Shown here: piece by piece, positions 22,176 to 34,193 of the stretch
How the letters are laid out: each line of letters begins with the position of its first letter
Numbering within the stretch: the stretch's first letter is position 1
NCBI GenBank assembly: GCA_036346255.1
Contig: CM070617.1
Span: 26,897,080-26,961,079, forward strand
Reading direction: 5' to 3'
Source: Ampelocalamus luodianensis
Taxonomy: Eukaryota > Streptophyta > Magnoliopsida > Poales > Poaceae
Length of the DNA stretch: 64,000 bases
Notes under the pieces: model-generated
The model's input: only the letters and a program-made list of their open reading frames with translations
What the model was told of the DNA's origin: nothing
Databases searched by the model: none
Made by a program: the position numbers and the translations under genes

Positions 22176-23548
22176 CACTATTCACTAGCACTGTAATATC
22201 ACTCCAGTGGTTGATCTGCTCCATTCTTCTTGGATCAAACAATTCAGATTTGCTGAATGTCATGACACTGTATGCAATATCAGAGGATACCAATCGCTCA
22301 ATTTGGCTCATATACCATAGATAGAAACAATTGACATCACATCCAACAAGGAAGCCCTGTACTACCAGGAATCTTTCTAGTCAAGTTTTTATCATGTGTT
22401 GGACTCTAGCTGGCCCAACATATATTCTTTGAGATGATTTCCTTGCTTCATAATTTTATTTTGTATTGGACTCTACTTGGCCCAGCAGGGTCTTAGGGGT
22501 AGCTTTTCGGCCTTTAAATATGTGATAAAGGTTTCATTGTACCCCTCCTTAGAATTGCAGGTTTCCAGGTGCTAGGGTTTGGCATTGTCATCAAGGGCAG
22601 GTGCCAAAAGCAACTGAAATTGAAGAAACTTCCAACAAAAGGAAGCCTCTTCATTGGGAAAGGAAAAGGAATCGATCATCTCTGGGTAGAGATCGCATTC
22701 AAGAAAGTATCAACCCAAGTCTTGGAAGTGCTTGATCTGATCCTAGAGGTCCACATCAAAAGTGAAACCTGCAGTTGGAAGCCAATCCGAATTGCAAATC
22801 CAGAGGACGTAAGTTTTCTCGGCGTTAAGTACTTTTGTTGTTCTCTATTTCTTTAGGCGGTTATACAATTCGGATTTTTCTTCTTCTTCGAGATTCCCTA
22901 TGTTCTTTTTTCCTGAGAAAGAAGGATTTCTTTTCAGCAAATTGGTCTCTAAACAGAATCTAAAACCTTTCGGTTTCTCTAAGAATCACTCATTGTCCTT
23001 TTGAACTGTTCTTCCAATGCGCTCTTGATTTTGCAAGATCAGCACGGTGGGAAATTAGGGCATAGTATATTTTTGTCAAAACTATGGCTTATAATCTGTA
23101 GTTTTATTTCATTATTTTTGGATATCAACAACTTGAAAGCATCTTTTTATGCCATAATACCATAATCTTGCTGATGTAGGTAAAATTCTCATAGCAACAA
23201 AGATTCCACGCCATAACACAACAATTGCAAACTGTGCAAACTGGCCATATTTCAACTAGGATAATTAAGTTGCCGCCGCCGTTGCTGCGTGCGCGCGCGC
23301 GGCACAGCGTTGGTGATGCGCGTTGCATGGCCGATATCACGAGCGCAACGGTAGGACTTGGCGAAGAAAGTGCATATATAGGCCTTAAATTCAAGAATTT
23401 GTTGTTTTCTAGAAGGCCTTATTGCGATCCCTCTCTTAGTAAGCTCGATTTATCATCGACTTGATCTTGCAACTGCACGATCGTACCACTAATCTCTTGT
23501 GCCATGTGAATAGGAACCACCCTACCGAGACGACGGACGACGGACTAT
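22176..23548. other. Upstream region of the MORC gene, no other gene supported
   Basis: A 95-residue frame (22569-22856) is open but unrecognised. The stretch 23270-23395 resembles about 14440-14525 on the other side of the copia element. A clear TATA box for the MORC gene is not obvious; CTATATGG lies only a few bases upstream of its ATG. Confidence 0.4.
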
Positions 23549-26500
23549 ATGGCCACGGAGAAAGATACGAAGCCCTTCTTTCCCCTGATCACCCACCAAC
23601 GAGGCATCCGCCACAGGTTTAGCGCGCCGCCGCCATTGGAGCGCGGCACGCGAGTTGCAGACGGGCAGCAAGCAGCCTGTGTCCTGAACCGAGCCGCGTC
23701 CGAATTATCGGAAGGCGGTGACCACCAGAGTTGCCGCGACGAGAGGCTCGAGAGCACTTCGACTTCTCGTCCTTCTTCCTCTGCCTCGAGGATTAGCAGG
23801 AAGTTCTGGAGCGCCGGCGAGTACGAAGCAGACGGTGGGAGTTCTGTGCAACCACCTCGAAGTACGCGGCCCGCAATGCTGATGTCGTATAATTCTTTCT
23901 TATGCTGGTTTACATGCTTCTCACCCTCGTTCTTTCCCTCTTTGCTCTGTGTCAGATGTGCAGAATCGCATGTGTGTCCACCCCAAATTCCTCCACTCCA
24001 ATGCGACCTCGCATAAATGGCCGTTTGGAGGTAAGCGATTGCGTTGTTGCCGTTTTCTTCTTCCAAAAAAAGAAGAGAAGATTACGTTGTTGCCGTGCTT
24101 TTATCCGGTACCAAAAAAATACTTGCGTATTTGCGTCTTTACACTTTGTTTACCTTCTTACAGCCATGGCAGAGTTATTGGATAATGCGGTCGACGAGGT
24201 AATTCAACATCTTCACTGTTCAATTGTGTTACTGTGATGCATTGTAGCACAAAATTTTTTTACTTTAGGATCGCATATCTGATTGGATCTTTTGATGTGG
24301 CAGATAAAAAGTGGAGCTACTAGAATTGTGGTAGACAAAATCGTTGACATCAGGAACGGATCACCGGCTTTACTTGTTCAAGGTTCTAATTACTATCACT
24401 AGTGCTAACTTATATTGGTGACTTGGCTGCGTATTTGTGCAAATTCTCGGTTCGTGCAATCCATATTTTTCTTTAGAAACGCGTGTGACATTGTTAAAAA
24501 AATATACATTGTGACAAATTTTCCAATAAACTGTTCAGCTGAAATTATATCCAGATAATGAACTAAAATGAAGATTTGCATAATCTCCTGATCCTTTTCT
24601 GATTGGGTTTGTATGAACTAGAGAGTTTGCTCAATGTTTGCATTGTATTAGAAAATTAGAGTATCCTATATCATAAATATGAAACTAAACGAATGAGTAT
24701 TTGCTGATTGTCATAAAGATGATGGCGGAGGCATGGATCCTGATTCTTTGAGGCGTTGCATGAGCTTTGGATTTTCCGATAAACAATCAGGTTCTTCGAT
24801 TGGACAATGTATGTGCTACTAACTCTTTTTATACCTTTTACTCTCCCCAAAATTATATGCTGTCTAATGTATTGGCATTTGGCTCTGTGGTCAGATGGAA
24901 ACGGATTCAAGACTAGCACAATGCGGCTAGGGGCAGATGTTATCGTTTTCAGTCGCTGCATGAAGAGCAGGTCTAGACTCACTTCAATTTGCTTCATTTT
25001 ATCGATTTGTTAGTTTTTTTAATCTTATCTTCGGTTGAAATAATGCCAAACAACTTCTTGCTTTTAGCGAGCCTACACAATCCATTGGTCTTCTCTCTTA
25101 CACTTTCTTGGCGGAAACTGGTCAAGAGGATGTTGTGGTCCCCATGGTATGCTAGGGGCGAACTGAATTTTCTTTGGCACAACATATATACCGCATTTCT
25201 CATGATATTCTTTCCTTTCATTAGGTGGATTACAAGTACAATTTATTGACAGGAGAAACTAAACAATATCAGCGACATGCTCCAGATCAGTTCTCCTCAA
25301 ATCTATCAGTGTTGTTGAAATGGTCCCCTTTTGCAACAGAAGAAGAGCTGATGCAGAATGTATGTTAGACGTGCCTTCTATTCGCAAAGTCTATATATAT
25401 GAAATCTTTATGTTACTCCCCTGAAAAGAAAACCATCATGTCACTAGAAAGGACAAATTCAGACCTTTCCAAGCTAGAAGTAGAACTATGACTATCTGCA
25501 TGTTATTTAAACGAGTCACATAACCTACTTGTTATGGAAATATATTAAAACTACAGATGGCACAGTTAAATGTAGCTAGCACAATCTCATTCAGTAGTCA
25601 CTACTTACTAGTAATATATCACCAATTCAGCGTGCTAATGGTTGTTTAAATTTTATTTCTGGGGAACAGTTCAGTGACATTGGTCCGCATGGCACAAAGA
25701 TTATAGTGTTCAATCTGTGGTCCAATGACGATGGTGATTTGGAGCTCGACTTTGACACCAAGGAGGTAGGTAGGCACCATATGCCACTACGACAGTGCGG
25801 GATATATTATTTCTTGAATGACTTGGTGCAATTAATTGTTTGCATTGTTAAAGTGCATTCATAAATCTGAAGTTTACTTTCCCTTCTCGTGGACTACAAG
25901 TATTGTTTTCATTAGTATGAGCATCGCTTGGACATTTTTTTTTGTCATTTTCATTAGTATGAGCAAGTCAACGTTACACATTTATGTTTCATTGTCTTGT
26001 AGGTTCTTTTTTTTTACAGAATATTGAATTTGTTTTTTGTGTCTATTTTGCACATTGTCAGAGTGCATGTATTCTTCGTCTTTTGTGTTCCTTGTTGATC
26101 AGTCATCATAGTTTTTGTTGTTTGTTTATTCTAGGATATCATGATTAGTGGTGCACCGAAGCCGGTAGAAACAAATAATGCTGTAAAAAGAATGAATGAA
26201 AATCATCTGGCAAATCAACTGCGCTATTCTCTTAGGGTGAGTATAACACGGTTAACCATTTCTACATAATACTCGTGCATTGGTTACTGAATTAGCCTTT
26301 TGCAGGTCTATGCTTCTATCTTGTATTTGCAGCTACCCGGGTACTTCAAGATTATACTTCGGGGACAAGAAGTTAAGCGTCATAGCATTGCGGCTGACCT
26401 CAGATATTGCCAATGCATAAGTTATAAACCCCAAGTCTGGGGAATAAAGGAGGTTTGTCTTGAACAGGCGTTCTTTTGCTAAGCTTCACCAACATTAACC

Positions 26501-28113
26501 ATCCTCAAATTATTTAATATTTATCTCTCTCTCTCTCTCTCTCTCTCTCTGGTGTTTACATTCTTATCCTTTTTTGCATCCACTTTGCTCAATTCAGGCA
26601 GAGGTTTTTACAACAATAGGATTTTTAGATGGTGCTCCGACTATTAGCGTGCATGGATTTAATATCTACCATAAGAATCGCCTTATATTGGTGAGGTTCT
26701 GATTCCCTTTGCATTTACTTTATTTGAAGATGCTTTATGGGCACAAACATCAAAATAAGCTCACTAATCACATCCTGCTTATCTCCGTCTAACTTATTCT
26801 TAAAAGCAAACCATGTCTTTCAGCCTTTTCATCGAGTTTTGAGTACTGCAAGCAGTAAAGGTAGAGGCGTTGCCGGAGTACTAGAGGCAAACTTTATCAA
26901 ACCCACTCATGACAAGCCAGACTTTGAGAAGTCCCAGCTGTATCAGAGGCTAATAACCCGCTTGAAAGAAATGACGAACGAGTACTGGTAACTGCCTATC
27001 TCCACTCTTGTTTCGTCTAAATCCAGCAGCATTAGGGCCAGCTTCCATTCAACAGTCAGTATAAGCAGTGTTTCACTTGTTTTCAGGGATTTATACAGTA
27101 ACCTGATTGGATACCACAAAGCGCCACGCACAGCTTCCGTTTCTCCTGCTCCTCGTGCAATGCTTGCAAGAGCAGATACCATTGCTAAACCATCTGAGGG
27201 GAATGCAATTGCTCCTATTAGTTCGGTGGTGCCTTCGGGACCCAGCACCTATGATAATCCCTCGAATGCAATTCCAGTCGCTTTTGCTCCCCCTCTTCTC
27301 TCAGCACCTGCCGGAACAAACACCGTTGCTACAAGAGCACCCCCGTCAGGTATGCATATCGTACAAGTCGACCAGACAAGTTCACCTCCTGTGGCACATG
27401 GCGCTGGTATAGCAGAGACAAGAAAAAGGGTAAATGAGACTGTTGTTCAGACGGGTTCATTTAAAAGGCACGTCACATATAATATGTCAGGCAGCAATTC
27501 CGAGGACTCGAGTCGTCAGGTTAGTCTATACTACCACGTTAGTGGATTCAGTGCCTCTGGATGACATCTTAACAGAGATGTTCTCTACCTACAATAGTAC
27601 TTGATTAACTTGGCAGCCGGATTAATTTTCTATGGAGAATATGAGCTTTTTATCTGATGTAAATCTATCTATTGTATTGAAAGCTAATGCCTTTGAATGC
27701 CACAGGTGTGCCAATATATGGTAGGACGAGACCTAACGGAGTTTTCCTTCTTGAAGCTAGAGAATAAGATGCTCCAGGAAGAGTAAGTCCGACAACAACT
27801 TGCCTCCGTTTCCAAGTAATTTTGGCCTAAAGTTGAAGGACTTTCTTTTGTTTCATTTGTAGGTGCTTGGAATTTGAGATGGTAGAGAGGGAGCTTTTGC
27901 TCAAGGTAATTTTGATATTGATAGTCATGATCATTAGTACATAACAGTGTATTTTGATTAAATCACACTTTGCTAACGAAACTGACGAACTTAATCTTCG
28001 TGTACGAACAGGAAAAGAAGTTAGTGCTCGAAATTGAGCAGGCGGAGGCACAATACAAGAGCCTGTTGAACGAATACATATCGGGGTCCGCCGTGAGGAC
28101 ACAGAAACGGTAA
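23549..28113 (+). CDS. MORC1: MORC-family GHKL ATPase, MORC1/CRT1-like, 17 coding exons
   Basis: Microrchidia ATPases act in the plant nucleus in gene silencing, chromatin compaction and immune responses. Exons by GT/AG and phase: 23549-23861 (or 23834), 23956-24030, 24164-24198, 24304-24382, 24719-24808, 24895-24970, 25068-25146, 25225-25359, 25670-25765, 26135-26236, 26306-26452, 26598-26690, 26824-26987, 27087-27519, 27706-27782, 27863-27905, 28012-28113. These give about 712 residues. The N-terminus is low in known motifs, then HPKFLHSNATSHKWPFG leads into the GHKL ATPase. ELLDNAVDE (motif I, Mg-ATP Asn), DDGGGMD (motif II) and GQYGNGFKTSTMRLGADV (motif III) are intact. GLLSYTFL, an S5-like region, VYHKNRLI-type sequence (read here as IYHKNRLI) and EANFIKPTHDKPDFEKSQ follow. 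After a Pro/Ala-rich linker (exon 14) the protein ends in a coiled coil. The LDFD and RLKEMTNEYW wording favours the MORC1/CRT1 group over MORC6. No breaks are seen. Confidence 0.9.
26522..26552. repeat. (CT)n microsatellite in MORC intron 11
   Basis: About 15 CT units lie in the intron between exons 11 and 12, upstream of the acceptor at 26597. Confidence 0.9.
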
Positions 28114-28736
28114 GCATTTTCTTTTCGGACGCTATTGACCGCGACTTTTGTGTTGCTGGTTTTCTTGGACCGAACATGTATGCATCATGCCAGAGAACTG
28201 GGTGTACAATGCTAAGCACGAAAAGGCGGTGTTTTTGGACGGCCCATGGACAGTATTTGCGTAGCAAGCGGGATTATCCCGTCGGCAAGGAAGCTATAGA
28301 TCATCGGCCCACTGTTTGTTCTCTCTGCTTGTCATCTGCTGAGTAACTTGAGCTCTGTAACTTGTACCAGTATACTGTATACAGTCAGTCTCTCGATGAG
28401 AAGGGGGTGATTGTTCGATACCGGGAGTGGGAGATGTCGTGAAGAGCATTTGGCGCAACCACAGCTAACATGATCCACGATCGCATGCAAAACACGCTCG
28501 GCGTGCGGGGCGGCACGGGCATCCCACGGTGGATTCCCACCCAAATCTCTTGCCAGCCCCGCACCTTTCCCTTCCCACATTTGAGCCCGACGCCGACGCC
28601 GACGCCGACGCCCCCACCGACCGTGCCTTCCTCTTCCTCACCCACCATCGCCGCGGCACACCGCCCCAGCCGGCCGCCGAATTAACCCCCAAAATAATCA
28701 CCGAATTCCCCCGAAACCAACCCACCGGCCGCACCG
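28114..28736. other. Compact MORC 3' / membrane-protein 5' interval
   Basis: Only about 620 bases separate the MORC stop from the next ATG, and both genes read the same way. The right part (28490-28736) is GC-rich and includes a short (CGACGC)n run at about 28588-28610, as expected for a grass 5' leader. Confidence 0.5.
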
Positions 28737-29723
28737 ATGGAGCTGGCGTCGCGCGACCTCGCGGCGCTGGGCGCGGCCGACCTCGTCCGCGTCTCCGCCT
28801 CGATCCCGCGCGCCGCGCCGCGCACCTTCGCGCTGCTCACCGCCTGCCTCGTCTTCCCGCTCTCCTTCGCCGTGCTCGCCCACTCCATCTTCACCCACCC
28901 CATCCTCCTCCGCCTCCAGGACACCAACTCCGACTACTCCGATTCCGCCCAGTGGCTCAGGCTCTTCGCCTACCAGTTCCTCTACCTCATCTTCCTCTTC
29001 ACCTTCTCCCTCCTCTCCACCGCCGCCGCCGTCTTCACCGTCGCATCGCTCTACGCCGCCAAGCCCGCCTCCATCGGATCCTCCCTCGCCGCGCTGCTGC
29101 CCATCCTACCGCGCCTCCTCCGCACCTTTCTCTGGGTCTCGCTCCTCATGCTCGTCTACCACCTCGTATTCGCCCTCACCGTCCTCCTCCTCCTCGTCGT
29201 CTTCTCCCCCTCCTCCTCCCCATCCTCCCCGCCCTCCCTCTCCTTCGTCCTCCTCCTTGTCGTCGTCGTATTCGTCTTCCTTGCGATCCATGTCTACATC
29301 TCCGGGCTATGGCACCTCGCCAGCGTCATCTCCGTGCTCGAGCCACTTTGTGGGCTCGCCGCTATGGCAAAAAGCAAGCAACTTCTTCAAGGGCGCACCC
29401 GCACTGCCGCCGTGCTCGTTGTCTCCTACTTTGCCGCCTGCGGCTTTACCGCGGCTCTGTTCCGTGCCGCCGTCGTGAAGGGGCGAGGCGAGGAGGGGAG
29501 CCTCGGCCTGAACTTACCCGGGCGGATGCTTGCCGGCGCTGTGCTGGTCTCTGTTCTCGTCTGTGTGAATTTGCTGGGGCTGCTCGTGCAGAGCCTGTTC
29601 TACTACGCCTGCAAGGCCTTCCACAACCAGCAGATTGATAGGAGCGCTCTGTACGAGCACCTCGGCGGGTACCTTGGCGAGTATGTGCCGCTCAAGAGTA
29701 ATATCCAGATGGAGAACCTGTGA
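28737..29723 (+). CDS. Six-span membrane protein of unknown function, intronless, 328 aa
   Basis: The protein has a short N-terminal tail with a conserved-looking MELASRDLAALG and six hydrophobic segments at about residues 31-52, 79-107, 130-156, 168-190, 224-242 and 264-292. A Ser/Pro-rich loop lies at 157-167. The tail ends GGYLGEYVPLKSNIQMENL. That tail and the overall layout match a family of plant multi-pass proteins that is usually annotated only as uncharacterised or polyadenylate-binding-protein-interacting. I cannot assign a biochemical role. The start is the first ATG in a GC-rich leader and gives a typical family length. A donor-like AGGGTAAGCT 25 bases after the stop (about 29747) may start a 3' UTR intron. 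Confidence 0.8.
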   Translation: MELASRDLAALGAADLVRVSASIPRAAPRTFALLTACLVFPLSFAVLAHSIFTHPILLRLQDTNSDYSDSAQWLRLFAYQFLYLIFLFTFSLLSTAAAVFTVASLYAAKPASIGSSLAALLPILPRLLRTFLWVSLLMLVYHLVFALTVLLLLVVFSPSSSPSSPPSLSFVLLLVVVVFVFLAIHVYISGLWHLASVISVLEPLCGLAAMAKSKQLLQGRTRTAAVLVVSYFAACGFTAALFRAAVVKGRGEEGSLGLNLPGRMLAGAVLVSVLVCVNLLGLLVQSLFYYACKAFHNQQIDRSALYEHLGGYLGEYVPLKSNIQMENL

Positions 29724-31385
29724 AATTGGCGCATATGGGAAGGGTAAGCTGCTCACCTGTTTGCTCCATACTAGTTTTCTTGTTGGATCTTGCTCTAAAG
29801 AAGAGACTGTGTTACTAGGATTTATTTTGTGTTCTTCTGTCTACTTTACTGTAGTAGTCTGTAATCTCTAAGTAATAATCGCAGTATGGACCAGTCTATG
29901 GAATGAAACAGACATGCATAAAGAAAGTTCTCTTTCTTTTGCAAAATTGTGTCCTTGCTTACCATGCTTTCATGTGATTTATGACCTATGATTGGTGATT
30001 AAATGGTTGAAGAGTGGAGGTTAGCAGTGTGTGGTTGGTTTACTCTTTACTAATGTTAGAAGCAGTTCATGTTTGCTGGTGCTCTTATTTTTTGTTCAGT
30101 GGGGTATCGTATCAATCCAGGGTTTAGTGGCATTTTGTAAATAAATGGTGTGGAATTGATGTTAAGTGAACTTGTTCCAGAGAAACTATGCACCATTGTG
30201 AATTTTCTACAATTACAAAGTATAGTGACAAAGCCACAAAAGACTCAAGCAGGGTTGGATATTATTAGATTTTCTTTCTGGAGATTAATCACATTATCAT
30301 GTCGAAGTTAGAGTCACTGGTTAAGCAGCTTTTTTATGGAGAATGCTCTAATGAGTACACACAATTAGTTTGATTGTTAGGAGAGGAAGAGGACAGTGAG
30401 ACCAGGACTAAAGGTTTCCTTTCAGTTTCGATACCTAGCGTGTTGAGTATGTTTTTGAAAGAGTGGTGAAATATCGACATCTTTCTCTTTTGGGAAAACA
30501 TTGTGCAATGAGTCTTATTCTATATCAGTGATCTTTCTGTTCTTAATTTGTTATATTTCTTGAAACCATGAAAAGTAGTGCTTATCGTGCTGATTTTCAT
30601 CACTGTACTAGCAAGCAAAAGCTTGTTGAAATAGAAAACTAGGCTCTCTAGTTATTGCCCTACTAAAATATGCCATGTTACAACTCTGTTGATTACTTGT
30701 TTGAATTGAAAGCAATCACACAACGTACTTGACGTATGTTATTTCTAGGATTGCGTTGGTCTGTTGGAGCTTCTAAATGAAATCTCAATTGTTAGATGGT
30801 TTTGGTATGTTATCTTTCCTTGCAGAAATTTACGTGGTTGTGTGATTTTCAGCATTTTAACTTTGCAAGCTTTCTAGGTGTCATTAGGGGCTGGTTGCCA
30901 TTTCCATTATCCAAAGACTGAATGGTGTGGTAATGGGAAAAACCATAAGGTGCTACCAACAATTGGGAACATAAAGAGCTTTAATGAAAGCACGATATTG
31001 CTTTTAAGTAATGGAAATGATAGCGAACCCATTAGGTATATTTGGTCACCTCCTTCAGCCTTTATGAAAGAGGTTCCTGCAAAATGACTTATCCAACTAT
31101 AACAGGATTCTAGAATGCTGTAGTTGTGCTTAAATCTTAATTGCCACCAGGGTCTGGATGAAACCAATAATGGCTTATTGCGGTTCTCTTATTCCTCATA
31201 TTTGTTTTCATTTTTAAAGATCATTGGACTCAGATCATGGAAATATGTAAAAAAAATCATCCATCAAGTAAGATTTGTTCCTAAATTTGAGTCCCTATCA
31301 CGATGATAGGGGGATTGTGGGAGTATTGTGTATGGCCATTGTGCTATGGTCCCCCAGTTTGTATTTACTACAAGATAGTGAGATG
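29724..31385. other. 3' flank of the membrane-protein gene, no other gene
   Basis: AT-rich, without coding signal. It could hold a spliced 3' UTR: a donor-like site lies at about 29748 and acceptor-like sites such as TTTCTAG occur near 30876. A hAT-type element begins at the right edge. Confidence 0.35.
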
Positions 31386-32221
31386 CAGGCAAAAAATTCC
31401 CGGCCGGTAACCACCGTTACCTGGGTGAACAGTAACCAGCCGGAAAATTTCAAATTTGATTTTGGATTTTTTATTGCATAATACACCTCTTAAATTGATT
31501 TAGGCATTTTTTGTGCTAGATTACGTATTGTATGAGCTAAATATGCTTAAAATAGCTAACTCTCCTATTTTACCGTGGCTTGAAATGCCTAACTCTCCGA
31601 TTTTACCATGACTTGAAATGCCTAACTCTCCGATTTGAAGTCTGATTTTACCATGACTTGAAATGTCTAACTCTCTGATTTGAAGTCCGATTTTACCATG
31701 ACTTGAAATGTCTAGCTCTCCGATTTGAAGTTCGATTTTACCATGACTTGAAATGCCTAACTCTCCGATTTGAAGTCTGATTTTACCATGACTTGAAATG
31801 CCTCTCTCCGATTTGAAGTTCGATTTTACCATGACTTGAAATGCCTAACTCTCCGATTTGAAGTCCGATTTTACCATGACTTGAAATGTGTAACTCTTCG
31901 ATTTGAAGTCATGGTAGATTTGAAGGCATAGTAAAATTGAAGAGTTAACATTTCAAGTTATGGTTAGCAGGGTTTTCTTTGTTTTTTGTAATTGCTACTT
32001 CATTAAACACTCTACAATTGCTAATTGCCAATTTTCATTTATTTTCTGGTTTTCCAACCGGTTTTTCCGGTTACCGTCCGGCAACCGCCAAAGAGAAATT
32101 TGAATTCAAATTTCATCTTCTGAATTTCAGTCGAATTTTGGCCAGTTTTTCCGGTTACCGGCCGGGAACCGTTACCGGGCCCCAAACGGGATTTTGCCTG
32201 ATAACGGTTCTTTGATCCTTG
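31386..32221. mobile_element. Non-autonomous hAT-type transposon, 836 bp
   Basis: The left end is CAGGCAAAAAATTCCCGG. The right end read in reverse is CAAGGATCAAAGAACCG. It is flanked by a perfect 8-bp duplication GTGAGATG (31378-31385 and 32222-32229), the TSD length of hAT elements. Subterminal GGTAACC/CCGGTTACCG motifs occur at both ends. There is no transposase; the interior carries a 45-bp minisatellite. Confidence 0.88.
31565..31910. repeat. 45-bp minisatellite, about 8 units
   Basis: The phrase TTTTACCATGACTTGAAATG recurs at about 31605, 31650, 31695, 31740, 31785, 31828 and 31873, preceded by a variant copy (ACCGTGG) at 31572. Steps are 45 bases except the first (33) and one of 43. 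Because 45 is a multiple of three, the minus strand has a frame with a 15-residue repeat (SSHGKIRLQIGELGI), which I do not regard as a gene. Confidence 0.9.
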
Positions 32222-32229
32222 GTGAGATG

Positions 32230-33235
32230 TACATACATTTGTGATTTTTCACATTTGTGATTTTTCTCGCAACGACAAATCATAGTAAATAGGAACTTGA
32301 GCGCAATTGGATAATCGGGCATTGTGATGCAACATATATAAGATGTAGTGGGTTTCAGTAGACAACATGTTTGTGGAGTACGAATTGTTGATGCCAGTCA
32401 TAAATGCACTATGCCGTGTGCGACGTGCTGCTTTCGTTGTCTGAAATGCCATTTTTCTTTGCTCGTTTGAAGGTAAAAAGGGTAATGCCACGGTCTATCC
32501 GTCAACTACCAAACCTGTCTTGAATCTCAGCGTTTCACTATCAGGATTCAGGTCCTCAACACTGTGGGTATGTGAGAATGGTCTAGGAATTTCCTCTGAC
32601 AGATGCCGTGCTCGTTCGTATCAGGAAATGTGCGCCCGTTTATACCTTTGTCGGGAGCGCCAGCAATAGCATCTGCCGTGGTAATATGGAAATACCCTAT
32701 CGGAACTCCAGGTCAGAAGCTGCAATGTGAAGGCTGGCATGGCGTTTGGAGCACATTTGTCGCATTAAGATTATTTGGATAGTGCCGATGTTGTTTCAGT
32801 TGTCAAGATAGAATGTGTGATGTCTTAATTCCATTTTACTGTTGTCTATCGATGACTTTGAGTTAATTTGGCGTGTGGACTCCCGGATTTAAGTCTCAAA
32901 CTCGCCTGGTTTCAAACATCAGTCGTAGAAATTTCTTTTCTGACTGGGTACGAAAAAAAGCAAAACCAAATATCCCTACTCAACAAAACAAGTTCTTGCA
33001 TACAATAAGACCAGTAAGGTATTTTTTTCCCCGTGATTCAGTACAAGTATTGTTCTTTTTATATGTTTGTAACGTCTTAATGTGAGCAAACACAAAAATT
33101 CTGGGAAGTTATTCAAACAATTCCCAAAAGCTCTGCACAACATCGACTTAGATGACTCAAGCCGTTGAACAAATGTACAGAAGGTGAAAGATGAAGATAA
33201 AATAAAAAATGAAGCTTCCTATGGCAACGCAGGCA
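32230..33235. other. Intergenic, downstream of phosphoglycerate kinase
   Basis: No supported gene. The right end would include the 3' UTR of the phosphoglycerate kinase gene, which reads leftwards and stops at 33236. Confidence 0.4.
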
Positions 33236-34158
33236 CTAAGCTTCATCGAGTGCTACAACTCCTGGAAGTTCCTTCCCTTCCAACAACTCTAAACTCGCAC
33301 CACCTCCAGTTGAAATGTGGCTCATAACACCCGCAACTCCAACTTTCTCAACAGCTGCAACGGAGTCTCCACCTCCAATTATTGTTGTGACACCCTTACC
33401 ACTAAGCTCTGCCAACTTCTTTGCAATTGCCTACAGAAAAGAATTCAAGGTCATGTTTATTTCCATGCAATTTTCTATAATAGGATAGCTGAATTTTAGA
33501 CACTACCTCAGTTCCTACTGCAAACTTGTCAAATTCGAAAACTCCCATGGGTCCATTCCAAATGACTGTCTGAGTAGTTTCCAACGCAGAACTGAACGCT
33601 GCAACTGAATCTGGGCCAATATCCAGTCCCATCCATTCATCAGGAATTGTAGATGCTGCAACAACCTAAAGAACAATCCCACCGTCAGACACTTGCTGTT
33701 TGCAAAATTTCTTCGACCTTAATTTGGGTGGAAACTGGAAAGTATTTTTTAAAAAAAGTAGCTGGAAACCTTCTAGTATGTACTGATAGTTAAGAGACCA
33801 TAAACTATGACAAACCTGATTATTAGCCTCAGGAGCAAACTTATCAGCAATGACTACATCAGTTGGCAACATAAGGGAGACACCCTTTTCTTTTGCCTTT
33901 GCAAGCAGAGATGTTGCTAGCTCGAGTTTGTCATCCTCAACCAATGACGCGCCTACTGAGAGTCCTTGTGCCTTGTAAAACGTGAAGATCATACCACCAC
34001 CCAACAGAAGGATGTCACATTTTTCCAATAGTGATTCAATAACTCCGATTTTAGATGACACTTTGGAGCCACCCACGATAGCAGCAAATGGCCGTTTGGG
34101 GTTTGAAACAGCCCCAACAAGGTAATCAAGCTCCTGTGATTTTTTATATTGTTTTTTT

Positions 34159-34193
<35 letters not shown>

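Noticed and set aside
22569..22856. 95-residue frame upstream of MORC
   Set aside because: Unrecognised; could be a leader exon but nothing supports coding.
28529..29638. 369-residue plus-strand frame overlapping the membrane-protein gene
   Set aside because: Arg/Pro/His-rich shadow of the real 328-residue gene in another frame.
31521..31832. 103-residue frame with a perfect-looking 15-residue repeat
   Set aside because: It is the translation of a 45-bp minisatellite in a non-autonomous hAT element; no promoter or conserved context.
31565..31910. CRISPR-like regular array
   Set aside because: Head-to-tail repeats without unique spacers, in a plant transposon.
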